From contig NZ_CP145606.1 in assembly GCF_028776105.2 (NCBI RefSeq), positions 310,001 to 374,000 on the forward strand: a stretch of DNA of 64,000 nucleotides. The letters run 5' to 3'. Position numbers and translations under genes: made by a program. The stretch comes from Neisseria leonii. Lineage in GTDB: Bacteria; Pseudomonadota; Gammaproteobacteria; Burkholderiales; Neisseriaceae. The notes below the pieces were generated by a model, which saw only the letters and a program-made list of their open reading frames with translations, ran no database searches and was not told where the DNA came from. This document shows positions 48,093-59,277 of the stretch, piece after piece (the first letter of the stretch is position 1; every line of letters begins with the position of its first letter).

Positions 48093-48830
48093 TCAATCAG
48101 GGTAAAAATACGGCGGCTGGCAATAAAATGCCGTTCGATAATGAAAACCGGCCTCTTTCAACCTGTTTCGAGCGGTGCGCTGGTTTTTATAGGAAAGGCA
48201 AATGAGCCGTTGCCATTCGGGAATGGTATGGCTGCTGAACGCACGCTGCCGGTTTTGTGATTGGCTGCAATAGTTGACGGCTTCGCGCATCATGTACGAC
48301 AACATAATGGCGGTATGGATACAGCCGGTCAGTGTCACAAGGTCTCGGTGGTAGGCGATGCGCCGGCTGAAATACCGACGCAATAGCGGCGAAGATTGGT
48401 TTTTCAGTTCGTGGATATTCAGACCGGTACCGGCATTTTCCCAACCGTTTTGACGTGCGACGGCGCGGGCCAACTCGTCCAAATTGACTTTATAGGCCAA
48501 ACTGCCGCCCATCCGATTCCGGTTGGTTTCGATCAGGTTCAGTGTATACAGCCTGTTTTTGCATGTTCCCTGTTCGCGTTTGGTCAGGCCGGTTTCGGCT
48601 TCCCATTCGGCGGCAGTTTTATAGATCCAACCGCCGTTTTCCGCCGTATGCGTGCCGACGCGTGTCCAGTAAATCAGTTGGGACAACATCACGGCCGTTT
48701 TCAGGGAGCCGGTCAGGTCTACCAGAGAGCGGTAAACGGCAATAGTCCGCCCGCCCTGTAATGCCTGCCAGCACTTGGCCAGTCCGGCATTGAAGGATTG
48801 TGGTTCGGGCAGGTTCAGGGATTCGCCCAT
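48093..48830 (-). CDS. Protein with two tandem winged-helix-like repeats (unknown function)
   Basis: 245 residues. Two related halves are visible. Repeat 1 (about 30-106) begins AVYRSLVDLTGSLKTAVMLS and continues GWIYKTAAEWEAETGLTKRE. Repeat 2 (about 158-234) begins AYHRDLVTLTGCIHTAIMLS and continues SHTIPEWQRLICLSYKNQR. The pattern (helix, YW, then an E-W-x-x-x-T-G-L-x-x-R-x recognition helix) resembles the winged-helix domain of phage and plasmid replication-initiation-like proteins. Last gene of the leftward four-gene group, 7 nt after the previous stop. No perfect DUS lies in it, unlike most neighbours. Confidence 0.7.
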   Translation of the reverse strand: MGESLNLPEPQSFNAGLAKCWQALQGGRTIAVYRSLVDLTGSLKTAVMLSQLIYWTRVGTHTAENGGWIYKTAAEWEAETGLTKREQGTCKNRLYTLNLIETNRNRMGGSLAYKVNLDELARAVARQNGWENAGTGLNIHELKNQSSPLLRRYFSRRIAYHRDLVTLTGCIHTAIMLSYMMREAVNYCSQSQNRQRAFSSHTIPEWQRLICLSYKNQRTARNRLKEAGFHYRTAFYCQPPYFYPD

Positions 48831-48837
48831 AAGCGGA

Positions 48838-49599
48838 TTACCATACGGTTTTGTTGAGATAGGCAGAACTCAATTCGGCCAAGCGTTTCAGGCTGTAACG
48901 GCAGTGCCGGGTGGCCGGACTCCCATACCGGCCGGATTCCGCCAAGCCGAATGACTGCAGGGCAAGCAGGGCACTGTCCTGTTCGCGGCGGCTCAAGTGG
49001 CTGTGTTCGAATACCTCTTGTGTCGGCATAGGAACCCACTCGGAAAAATCTCCCCATTCGGATAATGCTTGATGCCGGCATTTCGATTGCAGCAAGGCAA
49101 GCCATAAAATAGCCGTAAAAGGGAGACCGAGATAACTCAATACTTTGATGTGCAGGCGGTTTAAGGTAATAGGCGGAGCAGTTACCGCAGAAACCGACAA
49201 ATCACTGTGTTCCGTTATCAGCTTTTCCAGCAGCGAATCGTTTAACGTGAACAGGGAACCGGTAGGGAATACGGTTCTCCGGTTCAGCAGTAACTGACGC
49301 TGCATTAAATCTTCACGGACGGAACGCCATTGTTTGGCCGACAGTCCCAAATCCTCCCAAATAATGTGATCGTTCAACGGCTGCCATTCTCCGGGCAGGC
49401 ATTTTTGTGAAAAATAGCTGACGAAATAGCCCAATTTGACGCTTTTGAGGGCTTCTGCATATTGTTTGACATAGCTGACGGGTTCGTCCCATAAAGCAGT
49501 CAAAGCAGCCAGTTCGTGTTGGGGTGTCTGTCCGCTCCATAAAGTCGGGGCACATATTTCCCGTATGGGGAAATCGTGAACGGCGGCCATGGTATTCAT
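48838..49599 (-). CDS. Second paired winged-helix-like protein (unknown function)
   Basis: 253 residues (or 250 from the second Met). Two helix-rich segments again look like winged helices: about 55-125 (LGYFVSYFSQKC, WEDLGLSAKQWRSVREDL, then a LNRRTVF wing) and about 155-240 (LGLPFTAILWLALLQSKC, SHLSRREQDSALLALQSFGL, then a RYSLKRLAEL strand-helix). Both copies place a conserved L-S-x-x-(Q/E) before the recognition helix, as in the 245-residue neighbour, so the two proteins may be paralogues. Start overlaps the upstream stop by 4 nt. Function unknown. Confidence 0.68.
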   Translation of the reverse strand: MNTMAAVHDFPIREICAPTLWSGQTPQHELAALTALWDEPVSYVKQYAEALKSVKLGYFVSYFSQKCLPGEWQPLNDHIIWEDLGLSAKQWRSVREDLMQRQLLLNRRTVFPTGSLFTLNDSLLEKLITEHSDLSVSAVTAPPITLNRLHIKVLSYLGLPFTAILWLALLQSKCRHQALSEWGDFSEWVPMPTQEVFEHSHLSRREQDSALLALQSFGLAESGRYGSPATRHCRYSLKRLAELSSAYLNKTVW

Positions 49600-50204
49600 G
49601 GGCGGCTTCCTTTCAGTTGTTCGTTGACTATGGTATAGAGCTGGCCGAGTTCGAAATCCGGATAATGTTGCAGCAGAATTTTGTAACGCTCCAAGTCATT
49701 ATCGGCGGCAATGTTCTGCCAGTCGGTGCCGATGGCGAGACGGATACCGAAATCAGGCATACGTTTGCGGCCTTTGCCGACCGGCATGGACAGGGCCAGG
49801 CGCAGGCGTTTGATGTCTTCGATGTCAATCAGGCTGCACAGCGACAAAATCTGCTGGTTGCTGGCTTGATGGCGTATCAGCCATTCCGTATCGGCCAGTT
49901 GTGTGCGGTAGCGTTTTTCCTGATACTGCAGGGACGATACCGAGCTTTGGAGGCCGTTGAGATCGATGGTGATATGGACGCAGCCTGCGCAGTGTGCGGA
50001 AAGCTCTGCCAGCTGCTCGGGAGAAAGCTGCCTGATCGACTCAAATACCCGGCTAAATTTCCCCAGTACCAAGGCATTATAGGAAGCCTCTTCCGGAGAG
50101 TTGGGGGCGCAGGCCAAATTCGATAAGGCAAGCTGCACGGTTGCAGCTTCCAACCGGAACAGGCGGTACATCGGGGTCAGCGGTTTGTCCGGCAGCTTAA
50201 GCAT
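49596..50204 (-). CDS. Conserved-looking operon protein with possible HTH (unknown function)
   Basis: 202 residues. The N-terminal half is helical (LFRLEAATVQLALSNLACAP, then FSRVFESIRQLSPEQLAELS). The C-terminal half has LSLCSLIDIEDIKRLRLALS followed by MPVGKGRKRMPD, which resembles a helix-turn-helix followed by a basic loop, as in some proteins of integrative conjugative elements. That similarity is impressionistic. It overlaps its upstream neighbour by 8 nt and its downstream neighbour by 4 nt. Confidence 0.65.
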   Translation of the reverse strand: MLKLPDKPLTPMYRLFRLEAATVQLALSNLACAPNSPEEASYNALVLGKFSRVFESIRQLSPEQLAELSAHCAGCVHITIDLNGLQSSVSSLQYQEKRYRTQLADTEWLIRHQASNQQILSLCSLIDIEDIKRLRLALSMPVGKGRKRMPDFGIRLAIGTDWQNIAADNDLERYKILLQHYPDFELGQLYTIVNEQLKGSRP

Positions 50205-50844
50205 GATGCGCTTTCTCCTGTGCGAGTTGTTTGATCAGGCGGACAGTCTGCAAAATATGGTCAATGATTTGGGCGAATTCGCTGTAACGGGTATCGGTCT
50301 GCCATGCCAGTACCCGGCTGACGAGATTCGATTTGTCGCCGATGCCGATATTGCTGTATTCATCCATTTTGTCGGGATCCTGATAGGCAATCTGTAATTT
50401 GGATGATGCCGGCAGGCTTAAAATCGGATTGGCCGCACCGCTTCCCGGGTCATACAGCCATTCTTCCTGGCCGCTCAATTTGGCCAGATAGGTAAAGACA
50501 TTGCCGGCTTCCGGGTGCAGTGCATCGACGACAAAATAGACGTTTTCCGGTTTGCGGATATTTTCAAATGCCGGATACTCGACATAGAAGCCGTAGCTGA
50601 AACCTTGGTGGGACCGGAAGCAGTCTGACAGCTGCACCATACCCAGTCAGCGTTTGACCAGCTTGTGCAGGCGTTTTTGAAGTTCTTGGAGACTGCTGCC
50701 GCAGTTGTCTTCAACTTGCGGCTTCAAAGGCGGTTCGACCGCCAATGAAGCCGTTCCTGCCGGACGTTCCGGCATGTCCGAATCTGCATCGTGCAGATGC
50801 GCAGATTCAGGCTGCTCTGCGGTTTCAGCCTGCCTGCCGTGCAT
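50197..50844 (-). pseudogene. First gene of the unknown operon, split by one in-frame TGA
   Basis: Two frames, 65 codons (50844-50647) and 147 codons (50640-50197), are in the same phase and are separated only by TGA-CTG-GGT. Reading the TGA as a sense codon (Trp TGG differs by one base) gives a protein of about 215 residues. It has a Glu/Pro-rich N-terminus, a LQELQKRLHKLVKR helix and a C-terminal domain containing YGFYVEYPAFENI, VYFVVDALHPEAGNVFTYLA and SEFAQIIDHILQTVRLIKQL. No family recognised. The second half may still be made from ATG 50640. The upstream edge abuts a DUS and the relic of a divergent adhesin gene. Confidence 0.65.
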
Positions 50845-50892
50845 GGCCGGACGTTTTTCAGACGGCCTTTTTTAAGCCTGAAATCTGTTTTT

Positions 50893-52125
50893 CATAAAAT
50901 CCACCGTGACGGCTGTGGCCGAATACGCCCGCGCGGGCGGCAAGGGCGGCATCGCCCCCCCGCAAAGCTGAAACTGACGGCTCTGCTGCTGATGCTGGCC
51001 GGTTCGGGCAGTGTGTTTGCCGATGAGACAGTACCGCCTGATGCGGCGGTGGTGCATACCGTAGACAGCGTTCAAATCAAGCACACCGATCCTGCCAAAA
51101 GCATCACTTTATCGGCAGACGGCCTGGATAATGCCGATAACCGCATCAGACGGCTTGCCGCAGGCGAGCAGGCAACCGATGCCGTCAACCTCGCCCAGCT
51201 CCAAGCGGTAGAAGCCAAAGCCGACCGTACCGGTTATGTCCATGTCAATACCGGCGATGTCAATCAGGCAGAGGGCAACGAACAGACCAACGAAGGCACC
51301 ATCGATGCCAAAGGCGGCGCACGCGCATTGGGTGCAGTCGCGGCCGGAAAAGCGGCGAAGGCCTACGGCAAATACGGTATTTCTATCGGTGAGGAAGCGC
51401 GGGCCGGCGACAGGGGCAGAGGAAGTGCTGCTGCTGCGGCAGATCTGGGCAAACATGCTATTGCCATCGGCTATAAGGCCAATGCGTATAACGTATCCAA
51501 CTCGTCGCCTGACCTGCCCAATGCCGCAGCGGGTATTGCCATCGGTGCCAATGCGGTTGCCTCGCAAAATGCCGTACATATCGGCAATGTAACCAATACA
51601 CGGGCAATCCAGTCGGAAGGAAAATGGCAGTACAACAACCGGCGCGGTTCGACCACTGTCGGAGCCGAATCGTATAACGGTGCCGTATTGGGCAGCATTT
51701 TCGGCAGCGGCAGCAAAATTACCGCCGGAGAAGCCGAAGTGGGCAGTTTCGAGATCTTCGGCAGAAGAATTCCCGGTGTGCGTACGCAGGGAACGGCCAG
51801 CACGGTGGTCGGCGCATACAATACGGTGATTGCTAACAATAAGGATAAAGAGTGGGACGGCGTGGCCAACCATATTTCCGGTGCGGCCAATAAAATTACC
51901 GACAGTAACGGCGCGCTGATTGTCGGATCGGGCAACCAGATCAACAATGCCTATCGGGACGAGCAGTTTACGATGGGAGATGCTTCGGCCATCGTGGCAG
52001 GTAATCTTGATGTTTTGCGCGATAAAGAACTGGGTTCGGTCGGCATTATCGGCGGCGGCAATCTGGCCGAAAACGTTATCCGCTCCCAAGTCATCGGTGT
52101 GGGCAATACGCTCAAAGGCAGTTAG
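50893..52125 (+). pseudogene. Relic of a trimeric autotransporter adhesin (head domain, no anchor)
   Basis: From 50965 the frame reads KLKLTALLLMLAGSGSVFA, the distinctive signal peptide of Neisseria trimeric autotransporters. YadA/Hia-type head repeats follow (DAVNLAQLQAVEAK, GKAAKAYGKYGISIGEEARA, GKHAIAIGYKAN, AAGIAIGANAVASQNAVHIG, TQGTASTVVGAYNT). It stops at GVGNTLKGS with no stalk and no YadA anchor. The preceding extended signal-peptide region is broken: NKIHR-like start, missing ATG, an internal deletion, AVAEYARAGGKGGIAPP in another frame, and a C7 run where the frames part. It is therefore unlikely to be surface-exposed. It could serve as a silent donor cassette for a complete adhesin elsewhere. 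Confidence 0.8.
50955..50961 (+). repeat. C7 homopolymer at the frame break of the adhesin relic
   Basis: ATCG-C7-GCAAAG. With five or eight C the ESPR-like frame (GGKGGIAPP) would join the signal-peptide frame; with seven it does not. This is typical of slipped-strand phase variation. Confidence 0.55.
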
Positions 52126-52150
52126 AGTAGATCGGATTCTTGAATCCGAC
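52126..52150. repeat. GTCGGAT-type palindrome at the truncation point of the adhesin
   Basis: Arms ATCGGATTC and GAATCCGAC around a two-base loop, starting immediately after the TAG stop of the relic, where the head sequence is cut off. Confidence 0.75.
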
Positions 52151-52181
52151 ATGACGTTTATGGATATTTAAAAGATGTGTA

Positions 52182-52928
<747 letters not shown>

Positions 52929-53000
52929 TTATTATAGCGGTGTTGCCGAGCCTTCGGCGGCTGTTTGTCATGAAAATTCTGTTGAGGGAAAGGAAAAACG

Positions 53001-53984
53001 ATGTTTCCGGCTTTGATGATTACCCGCGATCCCGATTACCGTGCCGCATGGACGCAGCTGGCGGAAAGTGATTTGCCCGAGGGGGAGGTGGACGTGCGTG
53101 TCCGCTATTCGTCGCTCAACTATAAAGATGCGCTGGCACTGACCGGAAAAGGGCCGGTGGTGCGTACGTTTCCGCTGGTGGCGGGCATTGATTTTGCAGG
53201 AGAGGTGCTGGCCGACAGCAGCGGCCGTTTTGCACCCGGCGATGAAGTGATTTTGAACGGCTGGGGTGCGGGCGAGCGTTATTGGGGCGGTTTGGCTGCA
53301 CGCGCGCGGGTGCCTGCCGCATGGCTGGTGAAGAAGCCCGGAGGTCTGAATCTGCGCGATACAATGGCATTGGGTACGGCCGGTTATACCGCCGCACTGG
53401 CTGTCGGTGCATTGCAGCGCAACGGTGTGCGGCCGCAGGATGGAGAGATTGTGGTGAGCGGTGCCAACGGCGGCGTGGGCGGTTTTGCACTGGCGCTGTT
53501 GGCGGCCTTGGGTTATCGGAGCGTTGCACTGACCCGCCGCACGCAGGAAACCGATTATCTGTGCCGGGTATTGGGTGCGGCGGATGTGATGGACGCAGCC
53601 GAATATGCGCAGGCGGGCAAGCCTTTGTCCGGCGAGCGTTGGGCGGGCGGTATCGACAGTTTGGGCAGCCATACGCTGGCCAATATCTGCGCGGCCACCC
53701 GTTACGGCGGTACGGTGGCTGCCTGCGGATTGGCGCAGGGCATGGATTTTCCCGCGACCGTTGCGCCGTTTATCCTGCGCGGTGTGCAGCTGGCCGGTAT
53801 CGACAGCGTGATGCGGCCGCTGCAGGTGCGCGAGCAGGCGTGGCAGATGCTGGCACAATGCTTGGGCGGATCGCCCGTGCTGGGCCAAGCGGCACGCACG
53901 ATTGCGCCGGATGAAGTATTGCCTGCCGCCGAAGCGATGATGGCGGGGCGTTTGCAGGGGCGTGTGGTGGTGGATATGGGGTGA
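53001..53984 (+). CDS. acuI: Acrylyl-CoA reductase (YhdH/AcuI family)
   Basis: 327 residues of the zinc-free MDR superfamily. VRVRYSSLNYKDALALTGKG, PLVAGIDFAGEVL, the NADP-binding VVSGANGGVGGFALALLAALGY with the following SVALTRR, and the GIDSLGSHTLAN catalytic region fit AcuI, which reduces acryloyl-CoA to propionyl-CoA with NADPH. A housekeeping detoxification role is likely. It is divergent from tadA. Confidence 0.92.
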   Translation: MFPALMITRDPDYRAAWTQLAESDLPEGEVDVRVRYSSLNYKDALALTGKGPVVRTFPLVAGIDFAGEVLADSSGRFAPGDEVILNGWGAGERYWGGLAARARVPAAWLVKKPGGLNLRDTMALGTAGYTAALAVGALQRNGVRPQDGEIVVSGANGGVGGFALALLAALGYRSVALTRRTQETDYLCRVLGAADVMDAAEYAQAGKPLSGERWAGGIDSLGSHTLANICAATRYGGTVAACGLAQGMDFPATVAPFILRGVQLAGIDSVMRPLQVREQAWQMLAQCLGGSPVLGQAARTIAPDEVLPAAEAMMAGRLQGRVVVDMG

Positions 53985-54372
53985 TATTCTTGACCGCAGC
54001 ATTCAAGGCCGTCTGAAAACAGCTGGAAGCGTTTTCAGACGGCCTTTTGAGTTTGATGTCTTTGAGGGTTTAAAGGCGGTGGAGGGATTTCAAAATCTGA
54101 CACATTACATTGATGACGTTTTCATTTGCGATATGCCGTGAATATCCAGCCTGCGTTTTTCTATGTAGGTCGGATTCTTGAATCCGACGTTGAATCGCAT
54201 CGGCATGGGTTTGGGGCGGATACGAATATCCGGCCCACGGCCTATTTGCGGCGGCATGGCGGCGGATATAGGGTACGCGTCATGAAAGGCCGTCTGAAAG
54301 TAGGTCGGATATTGATATCCGGCATATTGACTTTCAGACGGCCTTTTGCTGTGCGTCAAAAGATTAAACGGT
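53985..54372. repeat. Intergenic region with three palindromes and DUS stems
   Basis: 388 bp without a gene. It contains an inverted DUS terminator right after acuI (about 54007-54046), then palindromes at 54165-54188 (GTCGGATTC/GAATCCGAC), 54216-54238 (GCGGATACG/ATATCCGGC type) and 54300-54323 (GTCGGATAT/ATATCCGGC). A second DUS stem flanks the last one (about 54286-54345) and ends in front of the symporter stop. Confidence 0.75.
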
Positions 54373-55314
54373 TTAATCCGTTTTTTCTTTTTCTGCTTTG
54401 GCAGACCAGTAGGAAGCAAGCAGCGATCCGGAAATATTGTGCCAGACGCTGAAAACGGCGCCGGGAACGGCGGCCAGCGGTGTGAAATACGCGGCGGCCA
54501 AGGCCGCGCCCAAGCCGGAATTCTGCATACCGACTTCGATAGCCAGCGTTTTTTGTGCGTCATAGGTCAGTTTGAACAGTTTGGCGGTCAGAAAGCCGAT
54601 CAGGCAGCCGATGAGGTTGTGCAGCACCACCACGCCGAAAATCATCAGGCCGCTTTCGGCGATTCTGCCTTTGCTCGCACCCACCACCGCGCCGATAATC
54701 AGTACGATGGCTGTTACGGAAACCAAAGGCAGGATGTTTTCGGCGGCTTCGGTCTGTCTGCGGAAAAAGGTATGCGCGGCCACACCGAGCAGAATCGGCA
54801 GCAAAACCATTTTGACAATCGACCAAAACATGGCCGAAGCCGGAATATCCAGCCATTGATTGGCCAGCAGGTAGAAAACGGCCGGTGTGAGCACGGGCGC
54901 GAGCAGGGTGGAGACGGAGGTAACGGCCACCGACAAGGCCACATTGCCGCGTGCCAGATAGGTGATGACATTGGAGGCCGTGCCGCCCGGGCAGGAGCCG
55001 ACGAGAATCACACCGACGGCGATTTCGGGCGGCAGGCGGAACAGGACGGCCAGAGCATAGGCGGTCAGCGGCATAATCACAAATTGGGCGGCCACGCCGA
55101 TGATGACGGCTTTGGGCCGGCGGCTGATGATGTTAAAGTCGGCGGGCGAAAGCGTCAGTCCCATGCCGAACATAATCACGCCCAGCAGCCAAGGGATATG
55201 GGGCAAAACCCATTGGAAAGCGGCAGGTGCGAGATAGGCAGTCAGGGCAAAGATGAAAGCCCACAGGGCAAAGGTGTTGCCGATAAAGCGGCTCAATCGG
55301 GCGATGGCGTTCAT
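54373..55314 (-). CDS. Bile acid:sodium symporter family transporter (ASBT_NM homologue)
   Basis: 313 residues with about ten membrane helices. The crossover helices that form the sodium sites are visible: [19 protein letters not shown] in TM4 and [17 protein letters not shown] in TM9 with the conserved Glu and Gln. The meningococcal homologue is the structural model for the family; its natural substrate may be pantoate or another organic anion rather than bile acid. Stands alone between repeat-rich DNA and a small gene. Confidence 0.93.
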   Translation of the reverse strand: MNAIARLSRFIGNTFALWAFIFALTAYLAPAAFQWVLPHIPWLLGVIMFGMGLTLSPADFNIISRRPKAVIIGVAAQFVIMPLTAYALAVLFRLPPEIAVGVILVGSCPGGTASNVITYLARGNVALSVAVTSVSTLLAPVLTPAVFYLLANQWLDIPASAMFWSIVKMVLLPILLGVAAHTFFRRQTEAAENILPLVSVTAIVLIIGAVVGASKGRIAESGLMIFGVVVLHNLIGCLIGFLTAKLFKLTYDAQKTLAIEVGMQNSGLGAALAAAYFTPLAAVPGAVFSVWHNISGSLLASYWSAKAEKEKTD

Positions 55315-55353
55315 GGTGGTCGGCCTGTGCAGGTTTTCAGAGAAAAAGAAAGT

Positions 55354-55656
55354 TCAGCCGCGTTTCTGCCGCCACATCATATAGTCGCGCAGCGGCGGGA
55401 CGGGCGGGTTGAGGCAGTGTTCGCAAACGCCGGTGGTGTCTTCGTCGTCGAAATCTTCGGTGTGCAGTGCGTCCGGATCAAAGCGCACCTGCTGTAAAAC
55501 GGCTTGCGCCAAGGCCTGCGCCTGTACGGCATCGAAAGAGAAAGCGGCCAAGATTTCATCGAGCAGCGCGTTTTCGGCATCACTCAATTTCGGCCGCTGT
55601 CCCGCAATCAATTCGGCATAGGCGGGGTCGGATATTTTTTGTTCGGTCAGGGACAT
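55354..55656 (-). CDS. Small acidic protein with a CxxC motif (unknown)
   Basis: 100 residues from ATG 55656. Starts SLTEQKISDPAYAELIAGQR, has an acidic helix DAENALLDEILAAFSFDAV, then DFDDEDTTGVCEHCLNPP with a CxxC pair and a basic end. No family recognised. The CxxC could bind metal or act in thiol chemistry. It is upstream of the symporter on the same strand (39 nt), so co-transcription is likely. Confidence 0.75.
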   Translation of the reverse strand: MSLTEQKISDPAYAELIAGQRPKLSDAENALLDEILAAFSFDAVQAQALAQAVLQQVRFDPDALHTEDFDDEDTTGVCEHCLNPPVPPLRDYMMWRQKRG

Positions 55657-55879
55657 GGCGGTTCGGGTTGATGGAAAAAACGGCATCTTAACAGTTTGCT
55701 GCTGCCGGTACACTTGAATTTTCTTCAACGGAAGAAAAGCCGCCGCAAGCGGTGATGCGGTGGTGGAACGGGAAGCGGCGGTTGATGCCTGTACGGACGG
55801 GAAAAAGAGACGGAAACCGTCTCTTTTTTGAGATGAAGCATTTGTTACCCGAACCGGCAGGGAACGTTTTCAGACGGCC

Positions 55880-57682
<1,803 letters not shown>

Positions 57683-58108
57683 TCAGCGGACGCAGTTTTC
57701 CAGCCAGATTTTCTTCTGGTGGCTGTTGAGCATTTGGAAAAATTGGTGTTGGAGACCCAATTCGATTAAATCGAACTGGATATTGTTGCTGTAACGTTCG
57801 GCCAGATAGCGGCGGACGAGACTTTCTTCAAATTCGGGGCTGTTGAGAATGCGCATCAGATTGTTGCGGCGGGATTGGGTGTTGCGCGCGTTTTGGCGGG
57901 TGGCATTGTCGACTGCAACCCGGTATTCGCTGCGGATTTTGCGCAATTCGTTCTGCTGGCTCCGGCTGAGTTTGAGCTGGCGGAAATCGCAGTTGGGCGA
58001 GATGCCGAGCGGTTCGGCTGCCTGTGCCGGTTTGGGCCAGCCTGCCAGCGCGCCGAATGACAAGGCCGCAGCCAGAAAGATTCGGTAAGAAGAGAGTAAG
58101 AAATGCAC
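57683..58108 (-). CDS. Spy/CpxP-like periplasmic protein (LTxxQ family)
   Basis: 141 residues. A signal peptide (RIFLAAALSFGALAGWPKPAQA, cut before AEPLG) indicates export. The mature protein is all-helical with LKLSRSQQNELRKIRSEY and QMLNSHQKKIWLENC, the two LTxxQ-like motifs of Spy/CpxP chaperones. Two Cys residues, near the mature start and the C-terminus, could form a disulfide. Probable envelope-stress chaperone. Confidence 0.82.
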   Translation of the reverse strand: MHFLLSSYRIFLAAALSFGALAGWPKPAQAAEPLGISPNCDFRQLKLSRSQQNELRKIRSEYRVAVDNATRQNARNTQSRRNNLMRILNSPEFEESLVRRYLAERYSNNIQFDLIELGLQHQFFQMLNSHQKKIWLENCVR

Positions 58109-58276
58109 GCGCGACCCCTAAACGGATTCCCTGCAAATTTTCGGATATTAAATTGAACTTCTGCCAAGCGCAGTATTTTATCTGTAAACCTTTGTAAAGC
58201 AAAATGGCGCAGTGTGCGGCAGCGGGCGGGTTTGTGGTAGATTGCGGCGGAGTGTTCCGTGAGCCCGGGAGGCCGT

Positions 58277-58966
58277 ATGAATCTTTACCGTATTGCGCCG
58301 AGTATTTTGGCTGCCGATTGTGCCCGTTTGGGGGAGGAGGTGTCCGCCGTGGCGGCGGCAGGTGCCGATTTGATTCATTTTGATGTGATGGACAACCATT
58401 ATGTGCCGAATTTGACTTTCGGGCCGATGGTGTGCGCCGCCATCAAGCCCTATGCCGCCGTGCCTGTGGACGTACATCTGATGGTGGAGCCGGTGGACGA
58501 TTTGATTGTGTCGTTTGCCAAAGCCGGTGCCGACATCATCACCTTCCACCCCGAAGCCAGCCGCCATATCGACCGCAGTTTGGCCTTAATCCGCGATCAG
58601 GGCTGTCAGGCGGGGCTGGTGCTCAACCCAGCCACGCCGCCGGAAATCATCGGCCATGTGCTCGACCGTTTGGATATGGTGCTGCTGATGTCGGTCAATC
58701 CCGGATTCGGCGGCCAGCGTTTTATCCCGCATACTTTGGAAAAAATCCGTCAAACCCGTGCGCTGCTCGACCGGTATCAGGCGCAGAACGGGCGGCGCAT
58801 CGCTTTGGAAGTGGACGGCGGCATCAATGCGGACAATATTGCCGATGTGGCGGCGGCCGGTGCCGATACGTTTGTGGCCGGATCGGCGGTTTTCGGCGCG
58901 GACGATTATGCGCAGGCCATCGGCGGGATGCGCCGCCGTTTGGCCGAAGTGCCGCGGGCCGGTTGA
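58277..58966 (+). CDS. rpe: Ribulose-phosphate 3-epimerase
   Basis: 229 residues from ATG 58277 after GGGAGG. TIM-barrel enzyme of the pentose phosphate pathway, interconverting ribulose-5-P and xylulose-5-[62 protein letters not shown] and [11 protein letters not shown] are the five classical signatures. It supplies the same pathway as tkt in this window. Confidence 0.98.
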   Translation: MNLYRIAPSILAADCARLGEEVSAVAAAGADLIHFDVMDNHYVPNLTFGPMVCAAIKPYAAVPVDVHLMVEPVDDLIVSFAKAGADIITFHPEASRHIDRSLALIRDQGCQAGLVLNPATPPEIIGHVLDRLDMVLLMSVNPGFGGQRFIPHTLEKIRQTRALLDRYQAQNGRRIALEVDGGINADNIADVAAAGADTFVAGSAVFGADDYAQAIGGMRRRLAEVPRAG

Positions 58967-58994
58967 GAAACGGGTTTTGCTTTGCATAGAACAC

Positions 58995-59022
58995 ATGCCG
59001 GAAATCATTCCGGCATTTTTGT
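58995..59022 (+). terminator. Rho-independent terminator of rpe
   Basis: Stem ATGCCGGAA (58995-59003) and TTCCGGCAT (59008-59016), 4-nt loop, then TTTTTGTTTTT. One of the clearest non-DUS terminators in the window. Confidence 0.9.
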
Positions 59023-59181
59023 TTTTCTGCTTGGGGTTCAGTTGGTTTGACTGCCGGTACGGAGGCCGTCTGAAAATAGTCGGTTAAGGGCGGGTTTGTG
59101 GCTGTTTCAGACGGCCTTTTATGCAGGGGATAACAGCAGAGGGGTTTTTAGCAGCATTTGTTTTGAGGATAGTCGGGTGTT

Positions 59182-59260
59182 GTCGGATATAAATATCCGA
59201 CCTACGGTTTGCAGTGGTTCGGATTCTCGGATTGTAGTAGGTCGGATTCTCGAATCCGAC
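59182..59260. repeat. Two GTCGGAT-type palindromes upstream of queH's 3' end
   Basis: 59182-59205 (GTCGGATAT/ATATCCGAC followed by CTAC) and 59237-59260 (GTAG then GTCGGATTC/GAATCCGAC), lying in opposite orientation. A DUS stem (59062-59118) precedes them. Confidence 0.75.
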
Positions 59261-59277
59261 AACCGGCTGTTTCGGGT

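Noticed and set aside
59221..59260. tRNA-like T-loop (GAATCCGAC resembles a T-arm)
   Set aside because: It is one arm of the palindromic repeat. No acceptor stem, D-arm or anticodon arm can be folded around it.
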